Shown one piece after another: positions 9,472 to 18,126 of a stretch of DNA of 64,000 nt; the stretch's first letter is position 1; each line of letters starts with the position of its first letter. A model generated the notes under the pieces. That model was not told where the DNA came from. It worked only from the letters and a program-made list of their open reading frames with translations, and searched no databases. The stretch is taken from positions 186,001-250,000 of the forward strand of contig NZ_JAFMST010000002.1 in assembly GCF_017916275.1 (NCBI RefSeq), in the 5' to 3' direction. A program made the position numbers and the translations under genes. The DNA is from Rubellimicrobium arenae. Its GTDB lineage: Bacteria > Pseudomonadota > Alphaproteobacteria > Rhodobacterales > Rhodobacteraceae.

Positions 9472-10528
9472 GGCGCTGAAGCCGGGGGCGACCATCGGCA
9501 TCCTGGGCGGCGGACAGCTTGGCCGGATGCTGGCCATGGCCGCGGCGCGACTGGGTTATCATGTCCACGTCTACGATCCGGACAGGGGCGCCCCCGCCGC
9601 CGAGGTGGCGCGGGCCACGACCCATGCGCCCTACGACGACCAGGACGCTCTTGCGGCCTTTGCCGGGTCCGTGGACGTCGTCACCTACGAATTCGAGAAC
9701 ATCCCGCCGGCCGCCCTGGACCTGATCGAGGCCGTGGTGCCGATCCGGCCGAACCGGCGCGCCCTGGCGACGTCGCGCGACCGGCTGGACGAAAAGACCT
9801 TCCTGCACGAACTCGGGCTCGGCACCGCCCGCTTTGCCGCGGTGGACGACGAGGACGACCTGCGATCGGCGCTGGCGGTGATCGGGACGCCGTCGATCCT
9901 CAAGACCCGGACCCTGGGCTATGACGGCAAGGGCCAGGCGCGCCTGATGTCGCCGGCCGATGCCGAGGACGCCTTTGCCCGCATGGGGGGACGGCCCGCG
10001 ATCCTGGAAGGCTTCGTGGAGTTCGAGCGCGAGGTTTCAGTCATCGCGGCGCGCGGGCTTGACGGGTCCGTGGCGGCCTACGATCCGGGCGAGAACGTCC
10101 ACGAGGGCGGCATCCTGAGGACCACGACCGTTCCGGCGCGGCTTTCGCCCAACCTGAGGAGCGATGCCGTCCTGGCCGCGGCACGGATCCTCAACGCGCT
10201 CGATTACGTCGGCGTGCTGGGGGTGGAGTTCTTCGTGACGCCGCGCGGGCTTCTCGTGAACGAGATCGCGCCGCGCGTCCACAATTCGGGCCACTGGACC
10301 GAGGCGGGGTGCCTGATCGACCAGTTCGAGCAGCATATCCGGGCGGTTGCGGGCCTGCCGCTGGGCAATGGCCAGCGCCATGCCGACGTGGTGATGGAAA
10401 ACCTGATCGGCCACGACATGGACCGGCTTCCCGCCCTGCTGGGAGAGGGTGCGCAGGTCCATCTTTATGGCAAGGCGGACACGCGCGAGGGCCGCAAGAT
10501 GGGGCACGTCAACCGGATCCGCCGCTAG
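9464..10528 (+). CDS. purK: 5-(carboxyamino)imidazole ribonucleotide synthase (PurK)
   Basis: PurK makes N5-CAIR from AIR, bicarbonate and ATP. The 354-residue ATP-grasp enzyme shows the N-terminal [21 protein letters not shown], the central ATP-grasp region with [14 protein letters not shown] and [16 protein letters not shown], and the metal-binding [15 protein letters not shown] near residue 265. It overlaps purE by eight bases. Length and domain order are normal. The Nudix and GNAT genes follow on the same strand at short distance and may be read through from here. Confidence 0.97.
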   Translation: MTEALKPGATIGILGGGQLGRMLAMAAARLGYHVHVYDPDRGAPAAEVARATTHAPYDDQDALAAFAGSVDVVTYEFENIPPAALDLIEAVVPIRPNRRALATSRDRLDEKTFLHELGLGTARFAAVDDEDDLRSALAVIGTPSILKTRTLGYDGKGQARLMSPADAEDAFARMGGRPAILEGFVEFEREVSVIAARGLDGSVAAYDPGENVHEGGILRTTTVPARLSPNLRSDAVLAAARILNALDYVGVLGVEFFVTPRGLLVNEIAPRVHNSGHWTEAGCLIDQFEQHIRAVAGLPLGNGQRHADVVMENLIGHDMDRLPALLGEGAQVHLYGKADTREGRKMGHVNRIRR

Positions 10529-10587
10529 AGCGCAGGATGTCGGCGCAGGGCCTTGCGATGGGCCGGGGCCTGCGCCAGCTTTCGGTC

Positions 10588-11031
10588 ATGGCTACACCCC
10601 GTCTTGCCGTCCGGGCGGTGATCCTGCGCGATGATCGCTTGCTGCTCGTGAACGCCTGGAAAGGGCGCACCCATCTGTGGTGCGCGCCCGGCGGAGGCGT
10701 GGAGTTGCACCAAGCCTTGCCCGAGGCGCTTGCCCGCGAGATCCGGGAAGAGACCGGGCTGGTCGTGGAGGTGGGCGCACCCTGCCTTGTCAACGAGTTC
10801 CACGATCCCAACGGGCCGTTTCATCAGGTGGACATCTACTTCCGATGCCGCATCCTGACGGGTGACCCGGACGGGGATTGGACCGATCCGGAGGGCGTCG
10901 TCTCGCATCGGATCTGGGTGACACGGGACGATATGGCCGCGCTGACGGTCAAGCCCGACAGTCTGGCTGCGGTTGCCTGGGGCGACCCCGGCGCCATCAG
11001 CTACGATCCGCTGGAGCCCATCCTGCGATGA
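10588..11031 (+). CDS. Nudix hydrolase
   Basis: The protein of about 147 residues carries a full Nudix box beginning at GGGVELHQALPEALAREI and continuing REETGLVVEVG, preceded by the typical strand RLAVRAVILRDDRLLLVNAW. Nudix enzymes cleave nucleoside diphosphates linked to another moiety; the substrate is not predictable. I start at the ATG at 10588 because it places the family's first strand at the N-terminus. In-frame ATGs at 10558 (with GCAGGG eight bases upstream) and 10537 are alternatives that add 10 or 17 residues. The stop overlaps the GNAT start by four bases. Confidence 0.88.
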   Translation: MATPRLAVRAVILRDDRLLLVNAWKGRTHLWCAPGGGVELHQALPEALAREIREETGLVVEVGAPCLVNEFHDPNGPFHQVDIYFRCRILTGDPDGDWTDPEGVVSHRIWVTRDDMAALTVKPDSLAAVAWGDPGAISYDPLEPILR

Positions 11032-11516
11032 TCCGCAGCCTCGATCGGACAACGGACGCGGAGGCCGTGCTCGATCTTTATCGGCGAGCGACGGATTTTC
11101 TTCTGCTGGAATCCGGGCGGGTGCCGGACGCGGCCCTGGTGGAGGAGTACTTTGCCGAAGCGCCGCCGGACGGCGATCCCGCGACATCGCTGAAGCTGGG
11201 GCTGTTCCAGGGGCCGCAGCTCCTGGGGCTGGCGGATCTGGCCTTTGGATATCCGACGGCCCGGGACGCCTATCTCGGCCTGATGCTGCTGGCGCAGGAC
11301 GCCCGTGGACGTGGGCTTGGCCGGGAATTTCTGCGTCATACGGAGGAGGCGGCACGCCAGCGGGGGGCCACCCGTCTCCTGCTGGCGGTGCTGGAGGCCA
11401 ATCCGCGCGGTCGTGCCTTCTGGGAGCGCGAGGGATTTGGCTCGCCCAAGGTCTTTCCGGCCCGGCAGATCGGCACGCGAACCCATGTCCTGATCCGGCT
11501 GGAGCGCCCCCTGTGA
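11028..11516 (+). CDS. GNAT family N-acetyltransferase
   Basis: The 162-residue protein has the GNAT fold: a DAEAVLDLYRRATDFLLLES N-terminal part, the acetyl-CoA pyrophosphate loop in AQDARGRGLGREFLRHTEEA, and the motif B-like LLAVLEANPRGRAFWEREGF. It starts with an ATG overlapping the stop of the Nudix gene (ATGA), so the two are co-translated. The substrate is unknown. The strand beyond its stop is occupied by a possible tiny open frame and then the convergent GGDEF gene. Confidence 0.88.
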   Translation: MIRSLDRTTDAEAVLDLYRRATDFLLLESGRVPDAALVEEYFAEAPPDGDPATSLKLGLFQGPQLLGLADLAFGYPTARDAYLGLMLLAQDARGRGLGREFLRHTEEAARQRGATRLLLAVLEANPRGRAFWEREGFGSPKVFPARQIGTRTHVLIRLERPL

Positions 11517-11531
11517 GCCGGAGGGTCCGTC

Positions 11532-11645
11532 GTGCGCCTGCGTTCCTTCCTGTTGCTCCTGTCCGTCCGGACGCGACAGTCCCAGCGTGAGCACGATGAT
11601 CGGGCCAGAATGGCCGAGTTCAGGGCCAGGACTGTCCGCCACTAG
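11532..11645 (+). CDS. Possible 37-residue basic small protein
   Basis: A GTG at 11532 with GGAGG eight bases upstream opens a frame of 37 codons ending at TAG 11643-11645. The product has a short hydrophobic start (LRSFLLLLSV) and a basic, Arg-rich remainder. Its stop shares bases with the stop of the convergent GGDEF gene. The ribosome-binding site is the only real support; composition alone could give such a frame in this GC-rich DNA. No family recognised. Confidence 0.25.
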   Translation: MRLRSFLLLLSVRTRQSQREHDDRARMAEFRARTVRH

Positions 11646-12499
11646 GCCGCTTGCACCAGGGTAGGAGCCTCGCAGATGCGATTGCGCCCCATAACGCGAG
11701 CGGTGGCGAGCGCGGAGGTCGCCTGGGCCAGAGCAGACCCGACCTCCGGGCCGCCGGGGTGGAGCGCCAGCCCGACCGAGACCGACGTCAGTCCAGCCTT
11801 GGTCCGGACACGCATCTCGACCGCGCGGCGGAGGCGCTCCGCGACGCCGCGCGCCTCGTCCAGGGTCAGGGCGGGCAGGACGACCATCAAGTCCCCCTCC
11901 CCGAGCCGGGCCAGGATGTCGCCGGGGCGCAGGACGCCACGGGCGGCCCGCACGGTGGCCCGAACGGCCTCATCCGCGGCGTCGCGACCCCAGCGCCGCT
12001 CAAGGACCTCGAAATTGTCGAGGCCGAATTGCAGGAACCAGCCCGCGCCCACCTCGGCGATCCGCGCCTCCAGCCCCTCTTGGGTCAGGGCGCCGGTCAG
12101 GGAGTCGATGTGCCGTTCGTCGCCGACGCAGCCGAGACGGGCACTGGCCTGATCCATGAGGCGGTTCAACTGTCGAATGGCGCGGCCGAGGTCATCGCCC
12201 GACCCCTCGGGCAGGTGACCGGGGTGCCAGCCCTCCCCCCAGGCATGGAGATGCTCGGCCATCCGCAACATGGGCCGCAGGATGGCGCGTTGGCCGAGCC
12301 ATGTGAGCCCGGTGCCAGCCAAGGCGGCAGCGGCAAGGATCAGGAGCTGCCGGTCGAGCCGGTCCGTCGGTTCCCCCAGGACCAGCGTGGCTGCCATGAT
12401 CGACATGACCGTCAGGGGTCCCACCGCGGCAACCAGGCGCATCTGCGCCAGGAGACTGCGCGGGAGCAGCCCACGCCAGGAAAAGGAATGACGCCGCAT
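11642..12499 (-). CDS. Membrane GGDEF-domain protein with degenerate active site
   Basis: The 285-residue protein has two predicted membrane helices (about residues 21-41 and 51-69), a linker with a HAMP-like RAILRPMLRMAEHLHAWGEG, and a GGDEF-type domain from about residue 130 (HIDSLTGALTQEGLEARI). Diguanylate cyclases make c-di-GMP, but here the signature loop is RLGEGDL (198-204) in place of RxGGDEF, so the invariant second Gly and the catalytic acidic residue are displaced. The metal-binding Asp in FGLDNFEVLE is kept. It is probably inactive as a cyclase and may act as a sensor or dimerisation partner. No EAL domain is present. It is separated from groEL by a strong terminator. Confidence 0.85.
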   Translation of the reverse strand: MRRHSFSWRGLLPRSLLAQMRLVAAVGPLTVMSIMAATLVLGEPTDRLDRQLLILAAAALAGTGLTWLGQRAILRPMLRMAEHLHAWGEGWHPGHLPEGSGDDLGRAIRQLNRLMDQASARLGCVGDERHIDSLTGALTQEGLEARIAEVGAGWFLQFGLDNFEVLERRWGRDAADEAVRATVRAARGVLRPGDILARLGEGDLMVVLPALTLDEARGVAERLRRAVEMRVRTKAGLTSVSVGLALHPGGPEVGSALAQATSALATARVMGRNRICEAPTLVQAA

Positions 12500-12578
12500 G
12501 GAGCCCCCGGGAACATTGCTGTCCCGAATGTCGCATGGGGCGGTTTAGGACAGGTTAAGACCTCCTGCCACCAATGAG

Positions 12579-12602
12579 AAAGGGCGCCCGGAGGCGCCCT
12601 TT
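12579..12602 (-). terminator. Rho-independent terminator of the groESL operon
   Basis: A perfect 10-bp stem, AAAGGGCGCC (12579-12588) and GGCGCCCTTT (12593-12602), encloses a 4-base CGGA loop. On the minus strand it follows the groEL stop by about 24 bases and ends in CCCTTTCTCATT. Confidence 0.85.
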
Positions 12603-12625
12603 CCACATGTCTGACGATCAGGCGA

Positions 12626-14284
<1,659 letters not shown>

Positions 14285-14299
14285 TCAGAATGGATGGGA

Positions 14300-14617
14300 T
14301 CAGGCGGCGGCGGCCTGGGCGGCGGACGTCTCGATGATGCCGAGGATGTCCGATTCCTTCATGATCAGGTATTCCTGACCATCAAGGCTCACTTCGGTGC
14401 CCGACCACTTGCCGAACAGGATGCGGTCGCCGGCCTTGACGGCGGGAGCGATGAGCTCGCCCGAGTCCTTGCGGGCGCCTTCGCCGACGGCGACCACTTC
14501 GCCTTCAGCGGGCTTTTCCTTCGCGGAGTCGGGGATGATGAGCCCCCCCTTCGTCTTTTCTTCGCTTTGCACGCGGCGCACCAGCACCCGGTCGTGGAGC
14601 GGCTTGAACGAGGCCAT
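14300..14617 (-). CDS. groS: Co-chaperonin GroES (Hsp10)
   Basis: GroES caps the GroEL chamber. The 105-residue product begins [16 protein letters not shown] and contains [20 protein letters not shown], the mobile loop and roof segments of the family, and KSGTEV-like [20 protein letters not shown] near the end. I start at the ATG at 14617 because GGGAG lies seven bases upstream and this is the family start; an upstream in-frame start at 14668 would run through the CIRCE operator. The C-terminus carries a short Ala-rich extension. Confidence 0.97.
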   Translation of the reverse strand: MASFKPLHDRVLVRRVQSEEKTKGGLIIPDSAKEKPAEGEVVAVGEGARKDSGELIAPAVKAGDRILFGKWSGTEVSLDGQEYLIMKESDILGIIETSAAQAAAA

Positions 14618-14661
14618 TGTGAAGCTCCCAGTGTTCTTTATGGTTCGAATCTGTGGATCTG

Positions 14662-14688
14662 TTAGCACTCGTTCACATCGAGTGCCAG
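14662..14688. promoter_or_regulatory. CIRCE operator (HrcA binding site) upstream of groES
   Basis: TTAGCACTC (14662-14670), nine bases, then GAGTGCCAG (14680-14688). The consensus is TTAGCACTC-N9-GAGTGCTAA; the left arm is perfect and the right arm matches the first six bases and differs in the last three. It lies just downstream of the predicted groES promoter, where HrcA binding would block transcription. Confidence 0.88.
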
Positions 14689-14695
14689 CGCCGTC

Positions 14696-14724
14696 GATTT
14701 AAGAACCCCGAAAGCGGCTGTCAA
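14696..14724 (-). promoter_or_regulatory. Predicted promoter of groESL
   Basis: On the minus strand TTGACA (14724-14719) is followed after 17 bases by TAAATC (14701-14696). The -35 is a perfect match and the spacing is ideal. The expected start point falls at the edge of the CIRCE element, the classical arrangement for HrcA control. Confidence 0.65.
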
Positions 14725-14735
14725 CGGGGCGGTCC

Positions 14736-14768
14736 GCAAAAACGAACCGGCCGCCCGAAGGCGGCCGG
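14736..14768 (-). terminator. Rho-independent terminator of the BON-domain gene
   Basis: Perfect 9-bp stem CCGGCCGCC (14747-14755) and GGCGGCCGG (14760-14768), with a stable TTCG loop on the minus strand, followed by TTCGTTTTTG. It sits about 20 bases after the stop of the BON-domain gene and just upstream of the groESL promoter. Confidence 0.85.
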
Positions 14769-14789
14769 CCGTTGCCGATCAGGGCCGCG

Positions 14790-16457
14790 TCAGGAGCGGC
14801 TGCTGCCCGAGGAGCCCGAAGACCCCGACCCCGTCACGTCGGTGCCGCCCGAGCCGGAGCTCGCGATCGAGCCGCCGCCCGAGCCGCCCGACGTCGAGGA
14901 GCCCGATCCGCCCAGCGTGGAGCCGGAGGCCGAGCTGCCGTAGGTCGTGCCGGAGGATCCCGACGAGCTGCCGGTCGAGGAACCCGAAGACCCTGACGAG
15001 CCCCCCAGGGTCGAGCCGGAGGAGCCGGAGCCCGACGACCCGAAGGTCGAGCCGGACTGGCTGCCGGACTGGCCACCCGATCCGAAGGACGAGCCCGAGG
15101 AGCCGCCCCAGCCCGAGGAGGATTGCTCCTGCACCCGGAGGTTGTTCTGGACGTGCTTCACGCCAGAGACGTCATCGGCGACGTCCTCGGCCCGGCGCTT
15201 CTCCCAGCGGGAGTTGACGGTGCCCGAGAGCGTGACTTCGCCGTTCTGGACCGAGACGGTGATCTCGGACGCGTCGATGCCGCCCTGGCTCAGGCGCTCG
15301 TTCACGTCCTCCTCGATCCGCGAGTCGGAGCGGGTGTAGCCCTTGGGACCGCGGCCCCGGAACTGCTGGCCCTGGCCCTGGTCGTTGCCGCCGAAGCCCA
15401 GCATGGAGCCGATGGCGCCGATCAGGCCGCCCCCCGAGGACCCGCCCTGGTTCCCCTGCGAGCCGTAGCCGGACCCGTAGGTGTTCGAGCTGCCGTAGCT
15501 GCCACCCTGCTGGCCGCCCTGCCCGCTGAACTGGCTTTGCTGGCCGTAGCCGCCCTGGCCATAGCCGCCCGAGGAGCCGTAGCCGCCGCCATGGGACGAC
15601 ATGTTGCCCTGGCCGTAGCCGCCCATGCCAAGGCCGCTGCTGCTCTGGCCGTAGCCGCCCGAGCCGCCGTACTGCCCGCCCGAGGAGCCGTACGGGTTGC
15701 CGTAGCCGCCCGACTGGCTCTGCTGGCCGTAGCCGCCATGGCCGTAGCCGCCCGAGGAGCCGTAGCCACCCTGCGAGCCGCCGTAGCTGGAGCCGCCCTG
15801 GCCGCCGAAGTTGCCGTAGGAGCCCTGCCCCGCGCCGCCGAATCCGCCCGTGCCCTGGCCATAGCCGCCCGAGCCGAAGTTCGAGCCGGACTGCTGGCCG
15901 TAGCCGTAGTTGTGCTGGCTGCTTCCGCCCTGCTGGTGCTGCTGCCCATGCTGGTGCTGCTGGCCGCCCTGGCCGTAGCCGTAGCCGCCCATGCCGAAGC
16001 CGCCCTGGCCGCCGGTCGACCCGTAGCCGCCCTGCGAGCCGCCGAAGCTGCCCGAGCCCATGTCGCCATAGCTCTGCTGGCCGCCCATGCCGCCGCCGCC
16101 ATAGCTGCCCTGGCCGTAGGAGCCGCCCATGCCCTGGCTGCCGGCAAAGCCGCTGCCGAGGCCGCTGCCCTGGCCGTAGCCGCCCGAGGAGCCGAAGCCG
16201 CCCATGCCCGAGCTCATGCCACCCTGGTGGCCCTGCTGGCTCTGGCTGCCGCTGTAGGCGCCGCCGTAGCTGCCGCCGCTCCCGCCATAGGAACCGCCCA
16301 TGCTGTAGCCGCCCTGGGATCCCCCCTGGCCGCCGTGCATGGACCCGGGCCCGCCGCCATAGCCGGTCCGGCTGTCGTAGTCGCCGCGCTGACCGAAGTC
16401 CTGCTGGCTCTGGCCACTTCCGTAGCGACGATCGTCATCATGGTTGTTGCTGGCCAT
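14790..16457 (-). CDS. Gly/Ser/Tyr/Gln-rich low-complexity protein with a BON domain
   Basis: The 555-residue product starts MASNNHDDDRRYGSGQSQQD and has no signal peptide or membrane helix. Residues about 31-340 are built almost only of Gly, Ser, Tyr and Gln with some His and Met, in irregular GGYGQ, YGSSGGYG and SYGG units. A short hydrophobic stretch GLIGAIGSMLGFGG (344-357) follows. Residues about 370-443 form a BON domain (IEEDVNERLSQGGIDASEIT, then VSVQNGEVTLSGTV). The last 110 residues are a Gly/Ser/Thr tail. BON domains bind membranes, small ligands or other proteins. The ATG at 16457 follows a perfect AGGAGGAG; the longer upstream frame is unsupported. Function unknown; the composition resembles prion-like proteins that phase-separate. 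Confidence 0.85.
   Translation of the reverse strand: MASNNHDDDRRYGSGQSQQDFGQRGDYDSRTGYGGGPGSMHGGQGGSQGGYSMGGSYGGSGGSYGGAYSGSQSQQGHQGGMSSGMGGFGSSGGYGQGSGLGSGFAGSQGMGGSYGQGSYGGGGMGGQQSYGDMGSGSFGGSQGGYGSTGGQGGFGMGGYGYGQGGQQHQHGQQHQQGGSSQHNYGYGQQSGSNFGSGGYGQGTGGFGGAGQGSYGNFGGQGGSSYGGSQGGYGSSGGYGHGGYGQQSQSGGYGNPYGSSGGQYGGSGGYGQSSSGLGMGGYGQGNMSSHGGGYGSSGGYGQGGYGQQSQFSGQGGQQGGSYGSSNTYGSGYGSQGNQGGSSGGGLIGAIGSMLGFGGNDQGQGQQFRGRGPKGYTRSDSRIEEDVNERLSQGGIDASEITVSVQNGEVTLSGTVNSRWEKRRAEDVADDVSGVKHVQNNLRVQEQSSSGWGGSSGSSFGSGGQSGSQSGSTFGSSGSGSSGSTLGGSSGSSGSSTGSSSGSSGTTYGSSASGSTLGGSGSSTSGGSGGGSIASSGSGGTDVTGSGSSGSSGSSRS
14793..15128 (-). repeat. Gly/Ser-rich coding tail
   Basis: The C-terminal 110 codons of the BON protein repeat GSSGS, GSTLGG and SGSSTG units. 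The nucleotide repeats are imperfect, which argues for selection on composition and not recent slippage alone. Confidence 0.7.
15438..16367 (-). repeat. Low-complexity GGYGQ-type coding repeats
   Basis: About 930 bases encode the Gly/Tyr/Ser/Gln-rich region of the BON protein. Short units such as the codons for YGQ, GGYG and YGSSGGYG recur every 5-15 residues without strict periodicity. Confidence 0.75.
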
Positions 16458-16867
16458 CTTCTCCTCCTGAGTTGACTGCCACGAGTCCGCCCTCCGTCTG
16501 CCGGACGGCCCAGGACTCTGCAGGAGGTGAACCCGCTCCTCCATCTGCTTGTTCCGCTGGCAGCCAGCGAAACCGACAGCAAGAAACAGTGGCACGCGGG
16601 CAACTTCCCGCCCTGCTTGGGCGAAAACGGACCGCTCACGGGAATTCACGCTGGCGCGAGCACGCCGGATGTGCTAGGTGCCGCGCACGGCGGGAGTGAC
16701 CCGCCCCGACGATGGAGGCTGCTCATGCTCAGAGGACTCGTACCCGCCGCCCATTGAGGCGCCAGCAGCCCCCCGCGGCCGCGCCCCTGGCGAGGCCATC
16801 ACTCTCCCTGTCCGGCCCGACCATGTCCCTGAACGGGGGCCGGCACTCCCACCGAGAGACCGTCGTC
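16458..16867. other. 410-base intergenic region upstream of the BON-domain gene
   Basis: I see no convincing gene here. It holds the strong ribosome-binding site of the BON gene at its left end and, on the minus strand, GGAAC (16555-16551) and GGTT (16533-16530) separated by 17 bases, which loosely resembles the GGAAC-N16/17-CGTT general-stress promoter. The remainder is GC-rich with no clear hairpin or operator. Confidence 0.4.
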
Positions 16868-17122
16868 ATGCTCCCCTTGTTCCTTTCGGTCGATCACCGG
16901 ATCGACACGTCCTCCCGTCCCTTCGAGGAGCGTCGCGTCCTGCGCCGCTCGGGTCCCGAGCGCCTGCGCTTCGACCTCCCTGCCACCGCCCTGCCCTTCG
17001 TCGACCTCAAGGACCTGCCACCGGTCGAGCCCGCGCCCCGGCGGCGTGCGCTGCGGGTGCGGGTCGGCCTTGTGCTCATCGCCTGCGGGCAGCGGCTGGC
17101 CGCCCCGGCGCTGGGCCCCTGA
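16868..17122 (+). CDS. Hypothetical small protein
   Basis: An ATG at 16868 opens an 84-residue frame. The product starts MLPLFLSVDHRIDTSSRPFE, is rich in Arg and Pro in the middle (RVLRRSGPERLRFDLPATAL), and ends with a short hydrophobic helix (RVGLVLIACGQRLAAP). It has no recognised domain. The ribosome-binding site is weak (GAGAG). It precedes ppaC by 80 bases on the same strand. The codon pattern is compatible with a real gene, but chance frames are common in this DNA, so treat it as tentative. Confidence 0.4.
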   Translation: MLPLFLSVDHRIDTSSRPFEERRVLRRSGPERLRFDLPATALPFVDLKDLPPVEPAPRRRALRVRVGLVLIACGQRLAAPALGP

Positions 17123-17202
17123 TCCGCCCCGGAGGGCGGCGCGTGGACAAGCGCGCCGCCTGGGGCTATGGGTCGCGCGTCATTTCCTGGGGACCTTGCC
17201 AC

Positions 17203-18123
17203 ATGACCACCCTCGTTTTCGGCCACAAATCGCCCGACACCGACTCGACCGCCTCGCCCCTGATCTGGGCCTGGTTCCTCGACCATGTGGGCGAGCCCGC
17301 CGAAGCGCGTCTTCTTGGCACGCCCAACACCGAGGCGCAGTTCGTGGCCCAGCGCTGGGGCTTCGAGCTGCCCGCCGTCATCGACGACGTGGAGGACGGC
17401 CAGCCCGTGGTGATCGTGGACACCAACAACCCGGCCGAGCTGCCCGCCAACATCAACAAGGCCGAGATCCGCGCGATCATCGACCACCACAAGCTGGTGG
17501 GCGGCCTCGAGACCAAGAGCCCGATCGAGATCACCATCCGCCCGGTGGCCTGCACCGCCACCCTGCTGTTCCAGCTCATGGGCGGCCATGGCGGCCACGC
17601 GCCGGACGCCATCAAGGGCCTCGCGCTGTCGGCGATCCTGTCCGACACCCTCGAATTCCGCTCGCCCACGACGACGCCGGTGGACCGCCGCCTGGCCGAG
17701 CAGCTGGCCCAGGACCTGGGCGTCGACATCCCGTCCTACGCCGCCGAGATGTTCGCCGCGAAGTCCGACGTGTCGGCCTTCAGCGAGGCCGAGCTGCTGC
17801 GGATGGACTCCAAGGAGTTCACCGTGGATGGCGTGGACTTCCGCGTGTCCGTGCTCGAGACCGTGTCGCCCCAGCAGATCCTGTCCCGCAAGGACGCCCT
17901 GATGGCCGCCATGCCGCAGGTCGCCGCTGAGGACGGGGCCCAGCAGGTGCTGCTCTTCGTCGTGGACATCCTCAAGGAGGAGGCCACGATGCTCATTCCG
18001 AACGAACTGACCCGGAAGGTGGCCGAGGCGTCCTTCGGCGCTACCGTGTCGGGCGACACCGTGGTTCTGCCGGGCATCATGTCGCGCAAGAAGCAGATCA
18101 TCCCCTCGCTCAAGGTCGCCTGA
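17203..18123 (+). CDS. ppaC: Manganese-dependent inorganic pyrophosphatase (family II)
   Basis: The enzyme hydrolyses pyrophosphate and so pulls biosynthetic reactions forward. The 306-residue protein has the DHH-type metal site: FGHKSPDTDS near residue 5, VDTNNPAELP, and IIDHHKLVGG, with a DHHA2 C-terminal part ending in PGIMSRKKQIIPSL, the substrate-binding SRKKQ. This is the Mn/Co-dependent family and unrelated to the common Mg-dependent Ppa. The ATG at 17203 has GGGGA upstream. The HAD gene follows after three bases, suggesting co-translation. Confidence 0.95.
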   Translation: MTTLVFGHKSPDTDSTASPLIWAWFLDHVGEPAEARLLGTPNTEAQFVAQRWGFELPAVIDDVEDGQPVVIVDTNNPAELPANINKAEIRAIIDHHKLVGGLETKSPIEITIRPVACTATLLFQLMGGHGGHAPDAIKGLALSAILSDTLEFRSPTTTPVDRRLAEQLAQDLGVDIPSYAAEMFAAKSDVSAFSEAELLRMDSKEFTVDGVDFRVSVLETVSPQQILSRKDALMAAMPQVAAEDGAQQVLLFVVDILKEEATMLIPNELTRKVAEASFGATVSGDTVVLPGIMSRKKQIIPSLKVA

Positions 18124-18126
18124 CCC

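Noticed and set aside
14642..14651. T-loop-like GGTTCGAATC upstream of groES
   Set aside because: It lies in the groES leader, with no acceptor or anticodon stem around it.
15438..16367. CRISPR-like repeats
   Set aside because: The repeats are in frame, irregular, and encode protein. There are no direct repeats with unique spacers, and no cas genes.
15123..16475. A 450-codon Ala-rich open frame opposite the BON protein gene
   Set aside because: It is an artefact of the repetitive Gly/Ser coding on the other strand. It lacks a ribosome-binding site and any known domain.
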